A DNA stretch of 64,000 nt from Chitinophaga japonensis (GCF_007830125.1 NZ_VLLG01000005.1:744001-808000); one strand, 5' to 3'; positions 1 to 9,885 are shown, counted from the stretch's first letter. The notes: generated from the sequence alone by a model not told the origin. Program-made: numbers and translations.

Positions 1-1920
1 TGCCATTTCCGGCGGCTCTTCCATGGCTACTTTCAACACCTCGCCCTTTACCTCGTATTCCTTCACCAGCCAGAAATGCATATGCTCCGGCTGCCGTTTG
101 CCCACCGCCACCTGCAGGTGCTCCGCATCAAAGGCGGCAGTGAGGCGCGTTCTTTGCTCCACCGGTATGTACAGCAGCCGGTACAGCCACTCCTCGTAAC
201 CGGATAGCGTGCCAGGGTTGAAGATATCCTCCCGGTAATTGAAGGACCGGAGCCGGTTGGCCGTAAGCCGACCCGCATGCTGCAGGATACCCGCCTTCCA
301 TTCCAGCTCCGCGCTTACGCGCGCACCGGAAGACGGGCCATTGTACACCTGCTCGTACAAAGCGGCGGGATATTTCATGATATGCAGGTTAAAGCGCGCC
401 AGCAGGTGGTCCAGCACCCGGTTCTTCCTTTCCTGGTATACCTTATCCGTTTCCTGCACTTTCCGCATAGCTTTCATATAGCCGTTGTTGTTATCTTCCA
501 TGAACTGCTCCCAGCTCATGGCCTTATGCGGGTCCTGCTCCGTAAAGGCCCTTATCAGCGGCTGTATGTCCGGCACACTGTACAGGGGCTGGGATGCATA
601 GGTATACGGCGGTGTACCGGGCAGCAGGGGGGAGAAGAAATCGCCCATACTCCCCAATTGTGCCAGGTAGTTGGCCAGCAACTGCTCAAAGAACAGCAGG
701 TAGGCTTTCAACTGTTTTGCCTGTGCCTTGCGCCGCTCCGGCGCAGCGGAGTCCAGCCCGTGGGCCCCTATTCCGTATATACCGGGAAAATGGTGCTGCA
801 GCGAATAGTATTGGCTGATATTGCGCCAGGCCGCCTTCAGGGGAGGCTGCGTATGGCCGGTGCGCTGGCCTACGAACTTCCGTTTGGCGATGATCTTCAT
901 CTTCTGGTAGGTATTCCGGAACTGTACGTCCTTTAGCCGGTATTCATACCGGTCGCTGAACACCTTGATGTCGCTCATATCGCCGGGTATGGTCAGGAAC
1001 GGGTAACAGCCTTCCTTTACCATAATGGGCCGGGCCGTATAGTTGCCGTCCTCGCCGGCAACATAGAGTGTCTTCACTTTCATGACGCCGGGCACCAGGG
1101 AAACGGCCTTCACCAGCTCGGAGGGGTCTACCATGGTTTTGCGGGCGGAGAGGTCCCCGTCTGTCACAAATCCCTTTTTCAGCAGCGGGCCGGTATAAAT
1201 ATCTTCCACCTTGTATCCCTTGGCAACCAGCTCTGCTTCGGTAAAAAAACGCACAGGCGGATGCAGCGCAAACTCAAAAGCATTGCACACGTGCGCGGCT
1301 ATTTCCTGCGCATCAAAGCGGCTGTCTACCAGTATCTCCGCTTTTACCGCCAGTTGCTGCGGACGCAATACGGTAATGTCCTCCACATCCTGCCCGATGT
1401 TGCGGTAGCTCATGAGGCAACGCCTTACCGCATCCACCACGGATTGCACCGTGGCGGCACTGGCGTCTATATTTGCGGCCAGGGCATCCTCCACCTGCAG
1501 GAACACGCGGTACACGCCCTTGGCGGCGCCGCCCGGCTGTAAAGCCTTTACCGGCTCCACCCAGATGTTCTCCACTTCATCCACTTCATCCAGCACCAGC
1601 TTGCAAAAGTCCGCTGCGGTAACCGGTGCGGAACTGAGCATGTCCGCCCTGGAGAAGAAGGCATGCAACAGGGGATCAATGTCCCCGTTCCTGTCCGCCA
1701 GTATTTCCTCAATGGGGAAACCTGTCCTGTAAGCCAGGTCGGTAATGGCATAACATAATTGCTCCAGGATGGTAACGCCCGGATCATGCAGGTTATAGTC
1801 CGTCCATATCTTACCGGACAATTGCTGTACATGCGCAATCGCTTCCCGGCGTAACTGCTCATAGTCAAACGCCGGCTCCCGGGGCTTGTCCCGTTCTATG
1901 ACCACTGGAGTGTTTGCCAT
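1..1920 (-). CDS. eCIS baseplate wedge protein, gp6/baseplate J-like (3' end outside window)
   Basis: The first 640 residues are visible and the frame is still open at the window edge, so the C-terminus is missing. Residues about 40-70 carry the motif DPGVTILEQLCYAITDLAYR, typical of the N-terminal part of large baseplate proteins of phage-tail-like contractile particles (Afp11/Afp12, gp6/J group). Such proteins form the wedges that join the hub to the sheath. The ATG at 1918-1920 begins MANTPVVIERDKP. It is the last visible gene of the eCIS operon, about 90 bp after a fibre-like gene. The family call is firm at the level of baseplate protein; whether it matches Afp11 or Afp12 is inference. 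Confidence 0.8.
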   Translation of the reverse strand, partial: MANTPVVIERDKPREPAFDYEQLRREAIAHVQQLSGKIWTDYNLHDPGVTILEQLCYAITDLAYRTGFPIEEILADRNGDIDPLLHAFFSRADMLSSAPVTAADFCKLVLDEVDEVENIWVEPVKALQPGGAAKGVYRVFLQVEDALAANIDASAATVQSVVDAVRRCLMSYRNIGQDVEDITVLRPQQLAVKAEILVDSRFDAQEIAAHVCNAFEFALHPPVRFFTEAELVAKGYKVEDIYTGPLLKKGFVTDGDLSARKTMVDPSELVKAVSLVPGVMKVKTLYVAGEDGNYTARPIMVKEGCYPFLTIPGDMSDIKVFSDRYEYRLKDVQFRNTYQKMKIIAKRKFVGQRTGHTQPPLKAAWRNISQYYSLQHHFPGIYGIGAHGLDSAAPERRKAQAKQLKAYLLFFEQLLANYLAQLGSMGDFFSPLLPGTPPYTYASQPLYSVPDIQPLIRAFTEQDPHKAMSWEQFMEDNNNGYMKAMRKVQETDKVYQERKNRVLDHLLARFNLHIMKYPAALYEQVYNGPSSGARVSAELEWKAGILQHAGRLTANRLRSFNYREDIFNPGTLSGYEEWLYRLLYIPVEQRTRLTAAFDAEHLQVAVGKRQPEHMHFWLVKEYEVKGEVLKVAMEEPPEMA

Positions 1921-1934
1921 AGTAGTGTTTTTAG

Positions 1935-2008
1935 AATGTAAAATTTCAAATGTAAAATGCTAAATGTAAAAGTTGATGGCTATGTACCATTAGGGGTACT
2001 TTTACATT
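1935..2008. repeat. Tandem 14-bp-period repeat with an inverted copy
   Basis: The 9-mer AATGTAAAA occurs at 1935, 1949 and 1963, exactly 14 bp apart, and its reverse complement TTTTACATT lies at 2000-2008. The copies can pair into a hairpin between two eCIS genes. It is one of several such intergenic elements in the window. Function unknown; an attenuator or mRNA 3'-end stabiliser is possible. Confidence 0.75.
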
Positions 2009-2010
2009 TT

Positions 2011-2796
2011 TCAATAGTAATATTCATCGGGCATGAACATTTCATCCGCCCACAGGCGGGTAATGCGGTAGTATATCTCCACACCCGGCCCGTAATTACT
2101 GTTGGTGCGCATCTGCAACTGGTAATTGTGCGTGCTCCCCTTCCAGCGCAGCTTGATCTTGTTCCAGCAAAAGCCATAGTAGGCGCAGGTTTGCCGGATC
2201 TTGTTGCGGGAGCTGCCAAAGGTGCTGACCGCGTAGGCGTGCAGCATGGCATGGCGGCCTGCGTGCTTCAACCCGGTCCTGGCCACTACCTCAAAGGCCT
2301 GGCAGTTGTCCAGCTCTTCCAGTATCGGCTGCCACTGCCCGTTGGCCGGCACCTTGCCCACCTTGTAGGTACCTACACGGCCCTCCATCCCAACAAAGCC
2401 TTTGACATCCATCCTGAAATTGGGATCGGATTTTTTGCCGACACCCAGCTTACCGTCTGTATGAAAAAAGAAGCTGCTCTGCTCCTCTTCCTGCGTGCTG
2501 GCTCCCAGGTTGTTGGGCTGCAGGCGCAGGGACGGGTATTCCAGGTCGTCCTTTTCCATAAAGAAGAAGGGCGCCAGCTCGTCTATCGCACGGTAAAAGG
2601 ACACCAGTCTTTTCGAAGCGCCCAGGGGGGCAATCTGCAGGCCGTTCTCCTCATCTTTGGAAAAGCCGTCTTCCTGTTTATTGATAGTAGAGTCTATGAG
2701 ATATCCGAAATGATTCTCCGTGGGCATTCTGCCGTTCCTGAAGTACTGCTTCAGCTCCTCCCGCCCGTACACTTTTTTATTTTGTTTGGATTCCAT
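2011..2796 (-). CDS. eCIS fibre-like or baseplate-associated protein
   Basis: 261 residues, no signal peptide. The N-terminus contains GRMPTENHFGYLIDS, resembling the conserved start of Bacteroidota phage-tail and CIS proteins that attach fibres (consensus roughly 'yFetGd.PTe.qF..LIDS'). The remainder has a HTDGKLGVGKKSDPNFRMDVKG-like stretch (position about 150-172) of the kind that precedes sugar- or receptor-binding tips of tail fibres. It ends in DEYYY. It sits between the two large baseplate genes, 12 bp after the 1274-aa protein gene. A role in receptor binding is inference from position and the N-terminal motif. I recognise no enzymatic motif. Confidence 0.6.
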   Translation of the reverse strand: MESKQNKKVYGREELKQYFRNGRMPTENHFGYLIDSTINKQEDGFSKDEENGLQIAPLGASKRLVSFYRAIDELAPFFFMEKDDLEYPSLRLQPNNLGASTQEEEQSSFFFHTDGKLGVGKKSDPNFRMDVKGFVGMEGRVGTYKVGKVPANGQWQPILEELDNCQAFEVVARTGLKHAGRHAMLHAYAVSTFGSSRNKIRQTCAYYGFCWNKIKLRWKGSTHNYQLQMRTNSNYGPGVEIYYRITRLWADEMFMPDEYYY

Positions 2797-2808
2797 GGTG
2801 AACCGGAT

Positions 2809-5800
2809 TTATTTTGGATGAATACTTATTGTCAGCATTTCTTCGTCGAACGGGTCCGCCATATGCCTGGCCGTACCCGTTTCCAGGTCCTTGCCTACCA
2901 GCAGCTCATCGCCTACCTGCAGCCCGTCAATGCCCAGCGCCTGCGGGTCTTCATAGGCCCGGTGATCCAGCACGGTGATCAGGTGCTCCTGCGTGGGCAC
3001 CAGCACGCCTTCCGGTACGGAAGCATAGATGGCAGGCGCATCGTCCAGCGCCGTATCCGACACACAGGCGGTTACCTGCCCGGTACGCAGGTGCTTTTCA
3101 TGGTAGAAGTGCACCAACGAAAAACCGGTCACATAGCTGACATAAGACAGGCGGTTAATGAAGTTCAGTATCTCGGAGCGGTACAGGACGCTGCCGATCT
3201 TCAGGCTGGCAATGCCCTCGAACATCCAGGGGCAGAGGAATCTTTTAATATCCTCGTGCAATTGCCGGAGATGCAGGTTGTCATTCCGGTTATCGCTGCC
3301 GTTGAACTTTACCTTGCACACCACTTTCACTTTTTCATATACGGGGTTGCGCACCTCCGCCTTTATAAAAGGCGACAACGCCTGCTGCACAAATGACTGG
3401 ATGCGGTAAAGCGTAGCCAGGTCTACCCGCGGCTCCGGCACCTCCTGCCTGCCGGGCTGCATGTCCGGCACCGCAGGCACCACGATAATGCGCAGGTCCG
3501 CCATGCCGGGCAATAACGCTGCGCCTTCATCCGTGCCCAGGCATTTTACGATCAGCAGGCCGGGAAATTCCTGCAGCAGCACCTGCGCAATATCCGATGC
3601 CAGCGCCGGGCGCTGCTTGTGCCGCAGGCGCTCGCTTACGCGGGTATAATACTGCGCTTCCGGCTCCTGCTGCTGCCCGCCAAAAGAAGGGAAAGGCTGC
3701 CATACCTGCTGTACCGGCTTGATATCCGTTTTAAATTTCTTTATTGCGAATGACGCTATGGACGGCACTTCTTTCAGCGACTGTCCTTCGGCCTGTAGCT
3801 GCCGTTCCGCCAGCACGGCATTGGGAAAGATGCCGATCACCCTGGGATTGGCGCCGGTCACCACGCTGGTGGATACCCGCAGCCAGTATAGCGCAGGGTC
3901 CAGGATGGTATTGCCGTTACAGATGCCGTCAGGTATGCGCAACCTGACAATACCGCTTTTCAGCAGGTTGCTGGTATCGTCGGACAGCACCTGCGTTCTT
4001 TCAAAAGGTATCCAGCTATTATTGTACAGGTAACTCCATGTTACGGGCGTGATATTTCCTACCGTATCGCTGTAGTGCTTTTCCTCGAGCTGGAACAGCA
4101 GCGACAGTTCTTCGTTCGGATACAGCCGGTTGAAGCCGATACAGAGGTTCGCCATATCGGAGGTGACCGGCAACAGGGAAAAAGTGTTGCCCTTGCCGGG
4201 GTCCGGGTAGATCCTGCGGTAGCCGGAAGGCAGGGCATGGTATACTTCCAGGCCATCTGCCTGCTGCGCCGACTGTACGGATTTCAGGGCTTCCATATGC
4301 TCCAGTGTATAGCTCAGGGAAAGAGCGTTGAGCATGGGCAGGTAAGGCAGGTTAGGCACCGGCCTTTTTTTCCGGGGCAACAGGCTATGCTGTGAATTAT
4401 GCATGATCACTTCCGGGAAGATCTGTGCAAAAAGGCGGTGCCCGAAGGCTTCCGAAGGGCCGGCCAGCTCCATACGGACGGCTCCTTCGCGGTATACCGG
4501 TACATCCGGTGCCCATTCCTTGTCCAGCAGCATCCCGTTGGTAAAGGAAAGCCTGGAAAGGTCTATATTGTCCAGGAGGGTCACATCATCGAGGTAGAGA
4601 TTGCCTTCCCGGTCGCGTACGGTCTGGAACAGGTGCAGGGTTTGCTGTTTTTCCCGTTCCGGGAAGAACAGGCCGTTATACAGGCTGCTGATCCCTATTT
4701 TGAAATCGGTATTGCGCAGGTCCGTGTTATAGCCGGCGTACCAGGCATCAAACCCGTTCTCATGCCTGGGCAGGTTGAGCCATTCCATTTTTATGCTGAA
4801 AGCGCGGGTAAAGCGGTTGAAGATATTGCTGTTCCGGATGTCCAGGTAAGCGCCTACCGCCGGCTGCGGGCCAAACAGCAGGAAGGAATTGTCCGGGCTG
4901 AGCATGCCGATATTGCTCTGCAGCTTGACATGCCGGTGGCCGGACACCTGTACGTTCACGGCTACACGCTCCAGCAGCAGGGAGCGCAGGAAAGAATAGG
5001 GATGGTGAAAACTGTTGTTGTTGAGCAGCACTTTCAGCAGGGGAACCGCCGCCGCCAGCCCGCTGGCATGCACTTTTTCATTGTAGGTGCTCCAGGCCTT
5101 TGCCGTAATGTCCAGCATGAAGGTGATCTCCAGGCTGTTATCCAGCGGCTCTTCCAGGCTGCTTCTTACACTGAAGCGGGGCACCGGCTCCCAGCCGTCG
5201 GGGGCGGTGAAGTACAGGTGAAAAGCGCCGGACAGCAGTTGCGAAAGCATGGTAGCCACGCTGTGACCGGACACCTGTGCAAAGTTCTTTACGTACCCGG
5301 CAAAGGCCCCGAAAGTGCCCGGCTCAAAATATAGCCTTACCTGCACCTGCCGGCGGCCTTCATCCAGGTACATCACCGGGGAGCCGATCATAAACCCGAT
5401 ATCCGTATCCTCCATGGTGCGCAGGGAAGGCGACAGGTCGTGCTGGTCTTCTCCCAGCAGGGGCCAGGGCCGGATCACCGTACTTTCCTTCTGGTAATCG
5501 GCGGGGGGAATGACCGGGTGCACGGCACGGTATACCTGCGCTTCCCGGATATCCTGCAGGTCCAGCGAGGGGGCCGTGATCTGCAGGTAATTGCTCACAA
5601 ACACCGTTTGCAGCGACATGATCTGTACGTTATGCGCTTTCAGGGTATCGCGGAGGATGTATTGCAGCGGCTCCTTGCGGGCATGTACGGCCGCCAGGAG
5701 CGCCTGCCCTTTTTCAACGGTGAAGCTGTTGATATGCGGCACCAGCTCCAGGAAAATATGCACTTTGTCCGGTACCGCCGGCAATCCCTGTATGCCCAGC

Positions 5801-6633
5801 ACCTGCCGGTAATAAAAGTCCAGGTGCCTTTTGGGCACTTTGTTGAGCTGGTCCTGCAGGTGCTTGTACAGTTCCAGGAAAGCCGCCAGCAGTCCCATGT
5901 GCGGGCTGTGCTGCACTTCACCCAACTGGTTCCTGATATAGTAGGAAGCGGAGCTGGCCACCTGGTAGAACTTCGCCCGCAGGTTGTCGTATATGCCGTT
6001 CAGCGAGTAAAATCCCTCAAACAGCTCCGGCCCATCCCCTGCATCGTTAAAAGCGCGGGTATACAGCCGGCGCAGCCTGTGCGACAGGTCCAGCGGGCGG
6101 ATGTGGTGGTCATGCAGGGCCAGTTGCCGGGGAAACAGCTTTACCACCTGGTGCTCGAAGCGGTGCAGGCGGGTCATGTCTTCCTCCAGGCTGTCCATCA
6201 CCTGCTCCACGTAATGCCAGATCCGGTAGGACTTGTCCGCCTCCCGCAGCTTATGCAGGGTATCCATCAGCACAACTCCTATGTCATAGAGCAGCAGGAA
6301 CAGGGTGCGCGTATTGTCAAACAACGCGTCATCACTGGTGGCATGCTGTAAATTCTCACGCAGGCGGGTAAACGTAGCTTCGTAACCGGTAAAATCCAGG
6401 GAGCCGGCCGTGAGCAGCATCACCAGCAGGTCTGCATGGAAAAACTCCTCCCAGCCGCCATCGGGGCGGTTATTGAAGTTATAGTAATTGAACTGGGGAG
6501 CGAGGCGCGCCAGCAACTGCAGCAATTCATGCGGCGACCGGTCGTCCACTTTCACATATGCAGGCATTAACGCTTCCAGTTGCCGTTCTAACTGACTGAT
6601 ACCGTCCTGTATATGTTCAAAAAAATTACTCAT
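2809..6633 (-). CDS. eCIS large baseplate protein with J-like C-terminus
   Basis: 1274 residues. The C-terminal third has the pattern seen in baseplate J / gp47-type proteins: YYTRVSERLRHKQRPA followed by VLLQEFPGLLIVKCLG, and near the end LHEDIKRFLCPWMFEG, IGSVLYRSEILNFINRL and YVTGFSLVHFY. The N-terminus (about 20-80) has the RSPHELLQLLARLAPQFNYY and WEEFFHADLLVMLL stretches found in Bacteroidota baseplate proteins. It is expected to form the outer baseplate wedge with the partly visible protein at 1-1920. Its ATG overlaps the TGA of the gp25 gene by 4 bp (6630-6633), so translation is probably coupled. At 1274 aa it is larger than I would expect for a single Afp11 or Afp12 protein; fusion of two domains is possible. 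Confidence 0.8.
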   Translation of the reverse strand: MSNFFEHIQDGISQLERQLEALMPAYVKVDDRSPHELLQLLARLAPQFNYYNFNNRPDGGWEEFFHADLLVMLLTAGSLDFTGYEATFTRLRENLQHATSDDALFDNTRTLFLLLYDIGVVLMDTLHKLREADKSYRIWHYVEQVMDSLEEDMTRLHRFEHQVVKLFPRQLALHDHHIRPLDLSHRLRRLYTRAFNDAGDGPELFEGFYSLNGIYDNLRAKFYQVASSASYYIRNQLGEVQHSPHMGLLAAFLELYKHLQDQLNKVPKRHLDFYYRQVLGIQGLPAVPDKVHIFLELVPHINSFTVEKGQALLAAVHARKEPLQYILRDTLKAHNVQIMSLQTVFVSNYLQITAPSLDLQDIREAQVYRAVHPVIPPADYQKESTVIRPWPLLGEDQHDLSPSLRTMEDTDIGFMIGSPVMYLDEGRRQVQVRLYFEPGTFGAFAGYVKNFAQVSGHSVATMLSQLLSGAFHLYFTAPDGWEPVPRFSVRSSLEEPLDNSLEITFMLDITAKAWSTYNEKVHASGLAAAVPLLKVLLNNNSFHHPYSFLRSLLLERVAVNVQVSGHRHVKLQSNIGMLSPDNSFLLFGPQPAVGAYLDIRNSNIFNRFTRAFSIKMEWLNLPRHENGFDAWYAGYNTDLRNTDFKIGISSLYNGLFFPEREKQQTLHLFQTVRDREGNLYLDDVTLLDNIDLSRLSFTNGMLLDKEWAPDVPVYREGAVRMELAGPSEAFGHRLFAQIFPEVIMHNSQHSLLPRKKRPVPNLPYLPMLNALSLSYTLEHMEALKSVQSAQQADGLEVYHALPSGYRRIYPDPGKGNTFSLLPVTSDMANLCIGFNRLYPNEELSLLFQLEEKHYSDTVGNITPVTWSYLYNNSWIPFERTQVLSDDTSNLLKSGIVRLRIPDGICNGNTILDPALYWLRVSTSVVTGANPRVIGIFPNAVLAERQLQAEGQSLKEVPSIASFAIKKFKTDIKPVQQVWQPFPSFGGQQQEPEAQYYTRVSERLRHKQRPALASDIAQVLLQEFPGLLIVKCLGTDEGAALLPGMADLRIIVVPAVPDMQPGRQEVPEPRVDLATLYRIQSFVQQALSPFIKAEVRNPVYEKVKVVCKVKFNGSDNRNDNLHLRQLHEDIKRFLCPWMFEGIASLKIGSVLYRSEILNFINRLSYVSYVTGFSLVHFYHEKHLRTGQVTACVSDTALDDAPAIYASVPEGVLVPTQEHLITVLDHRAYEDPQALGIDGLQVGDELLVGKDLETGTARHMADPFDEEMLTISIHPK

Positions 6634-7052
6634 CCGCCGCTGATGTTGGTGCCTTCCAGGTAGTAGAAGGGATATACCATATTGTGCCGTGTATTGGTAG
6701 CAATAATGCTGTACGTGATCTGCACATACAGTACGCCGGCTTCCATGCTTTTATCCACTACGGCCGCTTCTATGAAAATGATACGCGGCTCGTACTGGAG
6801 GAGCGCGTGGTAAATAATATGATTCAGCTCGCTGACCAGCCAGGCGTCCGCGATCTCAAAAACCAGCTTCTTGATGTCGCAGCCAAAATCCGGCTGCATA
6901 ATACGCTCACCGGGAATGGTGCTGAGTATGATGCGGATGCTTTCCTCGATATCCGCCACATCGGACACCATTTGCACGCCGGCGTCCAGCTTGTCGAATG
7001 AAGGCGGGAAGCTCCATCCCGTTCCTAAAAATGATTGTATTTCCTTAGCCAT
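6630..7052 (-). CDS. GPW/gp25 family baseplate protein
   Basis: 140 residues, the normal size for the gp25/GPW family (Afp9, TssE relatives). Visible family features are the start FLGTGWSFPPSF, the central IRIILSTIPGERIMQPDFGC with the conserved GER and PxFG, and the tail region ITYSI. gp25 proteins bind sheath and wedge and help start sheath assembly. The gene lies 3 bp after the PAAR gene and overlaps the next gene by ATGA. The motif evidence is direct and the identification is secure. Confidence 0.93.
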   Translation of the reverse strand: MAKEIQSFLGTGWSFPPSFDKLDAGVQMVSDVADIEESIRIILSTIPGERIMQPDFGCDIKKLVFEIADAWLVSELNHIIYHALLQYEPRIIFIEAAVVDKSMEAGVLYVQITYSIIATNTRHNMVYPFYYLEGTNISGG

Positions 7053-7055
7053 AGT

Positions 7056-7358
7056 TCATCCTCCTATCAATACGGTGGGGCAACCGGATACGATCACGCC
7101 GCCATGCGCGGTCATATCACCCATGCGGGCAGCGGGGCGCCCGCCAATAAGTACCGTGGCCGATCCTTTCACGATCGTGTCGGGCGGCCCTACACAGGTC
7201 AGCAGGTCGCCCAGCGCAGCGGCGGGCAGCATGCCTATCAGCACATTGGGCATCCCGGGCCCTACTATCGGGCCTCCCACATGCGGTACCGGCGGCAGGG
7301 CCGGCGTTACCAGGGGGCAGGTATGCATATCTGTTAGCCTGGCGGCTGGTTGTCCCAT
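7056..7358 (-). CDS. PAAR-domain spike tip protein
   Basis: 100 residues, composed almost wholly of a PAAR domain. It starts GQPAARLTDMHTCPLV, has a second PAAR-like turn GGRPAARMGDMTAHGG, and regular VLIG repeats. The His and Cys residues (HTC, AHGG, SGCP, LLTCVG) fit the metal-binding tip of PAAR cones. It caps the VgrG-like spike encoded just upstream. In eCIS the tip sharpens the particle and may carry cargo; this one has no extra effector domain. ATG at 7356-7358. Confidence 0.92.
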   Translation of the reverse strand: MGQPAARLTDMHTCPLVTPALPPVPHVGGPIVGPGMPNVLIGMLPAAALGDLLTCVGPPDTIVKGSATVLIGGRPAARMGDMTAHGGVIVSGCPTVLIGG

Positions 7359-7393
7359 AATACGATGTATGATTTATGATGTAATTTCTTTCT

Positions 7394-9205
7394 TCAATTT
7401 ATCATAACTGTCGCCCCCATCACCGTCATGACGCCCCCGGTGGATACGGTGGCCGAACTGGCGCCGGTAGCGGACAGTGAGGCGGTGGCCGCGGTGGTGA
7501 CATTGGTGCCGTTTACCGTCACATCTGCGGGAGAGGTGATGGTGACGCCGCCGGTCCCGCTCATCGTGATGGAGCCGGTAGCCTGTATGGATAAATTCGC
7601 CACACTGTTGATGTCCACACCGGAGGACGACATTTTAATGCTGTTTTGGTTCATATCCGTGATCTCAATAGCAGTGCCGGTATCCGTAAGGGTAATGGTA
7701 TTGCCGCCGGGGGTAGCAATGGTGATGACCTTGTTCTGGTCGTCAAAGGTTACCTTCAACTGGCTTTTGGTATACAGCGCCTTGGTATAATTGTTATTAT
7801 CCGCCTGCGTAACGGGCGGTGTTTTCCCTTTGCTGTACAAACTGCCGAGTATGACGGGAAAGCGGGGGTCATTTTCCACGAAGCCTACTACTACCTCATC
7901 CCCTATTTCCGGGTAAAAGATATCACCGGCGCCCGCAGTGGCATAAAAATTAGCGAGGCGCGCCCAGGTGCCGGTCTGCCCTTCCGCGGTGGAGGCCAGC
8001 TTTACCTGCACCCGGTATTCTGCACCGGGGTCCTGCGAGATGCTCACCACCTCTCCCAGTTGCAGTCCGCGGATAGCAGGCACCTGCCCGTTGGCCGGGT
8101 GATAGGAAAAGTTCTCCTTCTCAAAAATGGGCTTGCTGTCCAGCCCGAACCTGGCGGTGGTGGTCCACTGGCCATCCTGCATGGCATGGGTGACTGCCGT
8201 TACATAGGCGTTGCCATCAAAACGGGAGCCTACGCCGGAAAGCTGTATCAGCGTATCCGGCAGCACGGTAGCATTGCCCATGAAGGACACTTTTCCGCGC
8301 ACCGCCTGCAATCGCATGCGCAGCAGGGTGCTGTTGGCCCAGGTCTGCAGCTCTGCCTGCGTAAGCGGCGAATTGGTGACCAGCTCCATCGGCGTTTGCT
8401 GCAGGGCGGATGCCAACTGCTGCGGCGCCGGGTTGCCCTGCCCGTTCAGCGAAGGCTCCGAAGCGGAGGAGGTAAGCATGGTAAGCGTTTGCGGGTCCCA
8501 GGCGGCGGCAGACAATGAAGACACCTGCCGCTCTGCGTTCAGCTCCGCGTGGAAGCTGTTAATGGACTGCCCGAACGTAACCGCCACTACCGGCGAACCG
8601 GATACCTGCGGCGGCCCTACCTTTACCTGCTCATTCACCAGCGTTACCAGGAAACCGTTGAAGTCCGCGCGCGCCAGCAGGAAATCCCAGTCTGTAGCGA
8701 ACTTCTGGAACAGCAGCTCGTTCACGTCTGAAGTGGACTGCACGGAGGCGGACAGCCCGCTGTTGCTGACCAGGGCAGACATGATGGCGCTGTCCGTCTG
8801 GTTGGCGAACACCGCATCCTTTTTAGAGATGGTCATTTTCACGGCGCTGTGCTTGCAGGTGACCACCAGGCTGAAAGTGCCGTCCTCGTTGGCCTGTATG
8901 GACTGCTTTACCACAATGCCGGTAAACAACTGCTGGGCGGGCAGCACGCCATAACCGGCGGATATGGATACGGTTGCCCCCGGCACAAAATAATCGCTGT
9001 CGCTGGCCGGGAAATCCCCGATCACGCCGGTGGAAGCCTGGGCTACCGTACCATCCCTGATCACGATCTCCGCATAGGATATTTTATTCACTTCGTGATA
9101 AACCTGCACGGACACCAGCGGGAAAAGATCCTGCACGGCGCTCCCGTTAGCAGTAACGGTCACGCGCAATGTAGGGTCCTGCACATTTGTAGGTATCGTT
9201 GCCAT
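7394..9205 (-). CDS. VgrG/gp5-gp27-like central spike protein
   Basis: 603 residues. The N-terminal half (about 1-370) matches the gpD/gp27-like hub of VgrG and Afp8 proteins. Residues about 375-465 form a gp5-type OB fold with GEVVSISQDPGAEYRVQVKL, WARLANFYATAGAG and the hallmark FYPEIGDEVVVGF followed by DPRFPVILGSLY. From about 490 a repetitive ITIATPGGNTITLTDTGTAI-like triple beta-helix runs to the end. This is the trimeric spike that pierces the target; the adjacent PAAR protein would sit on its tip. No extra C-terminal effector domain is seen. ATG at 9203-9205, 3 bp after the LysM gene. Confidence 0.93.
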   Translation of the reverse strand: MATIPTNVQDPTLRVTVTANGSAVQDLFPLVSVQVYHEVNKISYAEIVIRDGTVAQASTGVIGDFPASDSDYFVPGATVSISAGYGVLPAQQLFTGIVVKQSIQANEDGTFSLVVTCKHSAVKMTISKKDAVFANQTDSAIMSALVSNSGLSASVQSTSDVNELLFQKFATDWDFLLARADFNGFLVTLVNEQVKVGPPQVSGSPVVAVTFGQSINSFHAELNAERQVSSLSAAAWDPQTLTMLTSSASEPSLNGQGNPAPQQLASALQQTPMELVTNSPLTQAELQTWANSTLLRMRLQAVRGKVSFMGNATVLPDTLIQLSGVGSRFDGNAYVTAVTHAMQDGQWTTTARFGLDSKPIFEKENFSYHPANGQVPAIRGLQLGEVVSISQDPGAEYRVQVKLASTAEGQTGTWARLANFYATAGAGDIFYPEIGDEVVVGFVENDPRFPVILGSLYSKGKTPPVTQADNNNYTKALYTKSQLKVTFDDQNKVITIATPGGNTITLTDTGTAIEITDMNQNSIKMSSSGVDINSVANLSIQATGSITMSGTGGVTITSPADVTVNGTNVTTAATASLSATGASSATVSTGGVMTVMGATVMIN

Positions 9206-9208
9206 GTA

Positions 9209-9874
9209 TCACTTTTTTAAGGGCGGAAAATACAGTTCGTCGCCCGGCTTAATATCATGAATGCTGTCCAGCCCGTTTACCCGGGCCACTTCCATATAAT
9301 GAAAGGGCTCCCCGTATATGCGGTAGGTCATCAGCGGCAGGGTATCGCCTGCCAGCACGGTGCGCACATGCGTAAGGTCCGGGGAGGAGGTCCTTCCCTC
9401 CTGCGTTTTGGTGGCCAGGGGCACGGATTCCGAAAGGCTGAGCTTTATGGAAGCGCGCAGGGCCGACCCGTCCGGGTTGAACAGGGTATACTTTACCGTT
9501 ATATTCTTGCAAACACCGGTAAATACGGTCTTGCCCCAGGTAATGCGCAGGTAGTTGGGCCGGTGCACATTCCCCTGGTAATCGTATACAATGCTTTTTA
9601 CCTGTTCTATATAAGCATCTACGGTAGACACGCCGGTAGGCAGGGGCACCACGCCGGTACCATCCGCCAGCAGCTCCAGCTCAAAATCGCCGGAGTCCAT
9701 ACGGGTGAATATTTCCGTAGGTGCGGATGCGCCCAGCGTTTCCGCCTGCTTGTAGGATATATTGTAGCTGAGCGAATAGGTCTCGGGATTGATGGCGGCC
9801 TGCACGGAGCCTATCAACCCGGTGGTGGCCGTAGGGTCCGAATAGCCTTGTATCAGTAATTTGGTCAATGCCAT
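9209..9874 (-). CDS. LysM-containing CIS hub/tube-initiator protein (Afp7-like)
   Basis: 221 residues. The N-terminal part (MALTKLLIQGYSDP, INPETYSLSYNISY) is typical of the CIS tube/hub adaptor family. The last 50 residues form a LysM-like module: VLAGDTLPLMTYRIYGEP through IKPGDELYFPP. In Afp and PVC the equivalent protein (Afp7/Pvc7) links the inner tube to the spike, and the LysM domain is a standard part. Its position between tube genes and the spike gene fits. LysM here is a structural module; peptidoglycan binding is not implied. Confidence 0.88.
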   Translation of the reverse strand: MALTKLLIQGYSDPTATTGLIGSVQAAINPETYSLSYNISYKQAETLGASAPTEIFTRMDSGDFELELLADGTGVVPLPTGVSTVDAYIEQVKSIVYDYQGNVHRPNYLRITWGKTVFTGVCKNITVKYTLFNPDGSALRASIKLSLSESVPLATKTQEGRTSSPDLTHVRTVLAGDTLPLMTYRIYGEPFHYMEVARVNGLDSIHDIKPGDELYFPPLKK

Positions 9875-9885
9875 TCCTCACAACT

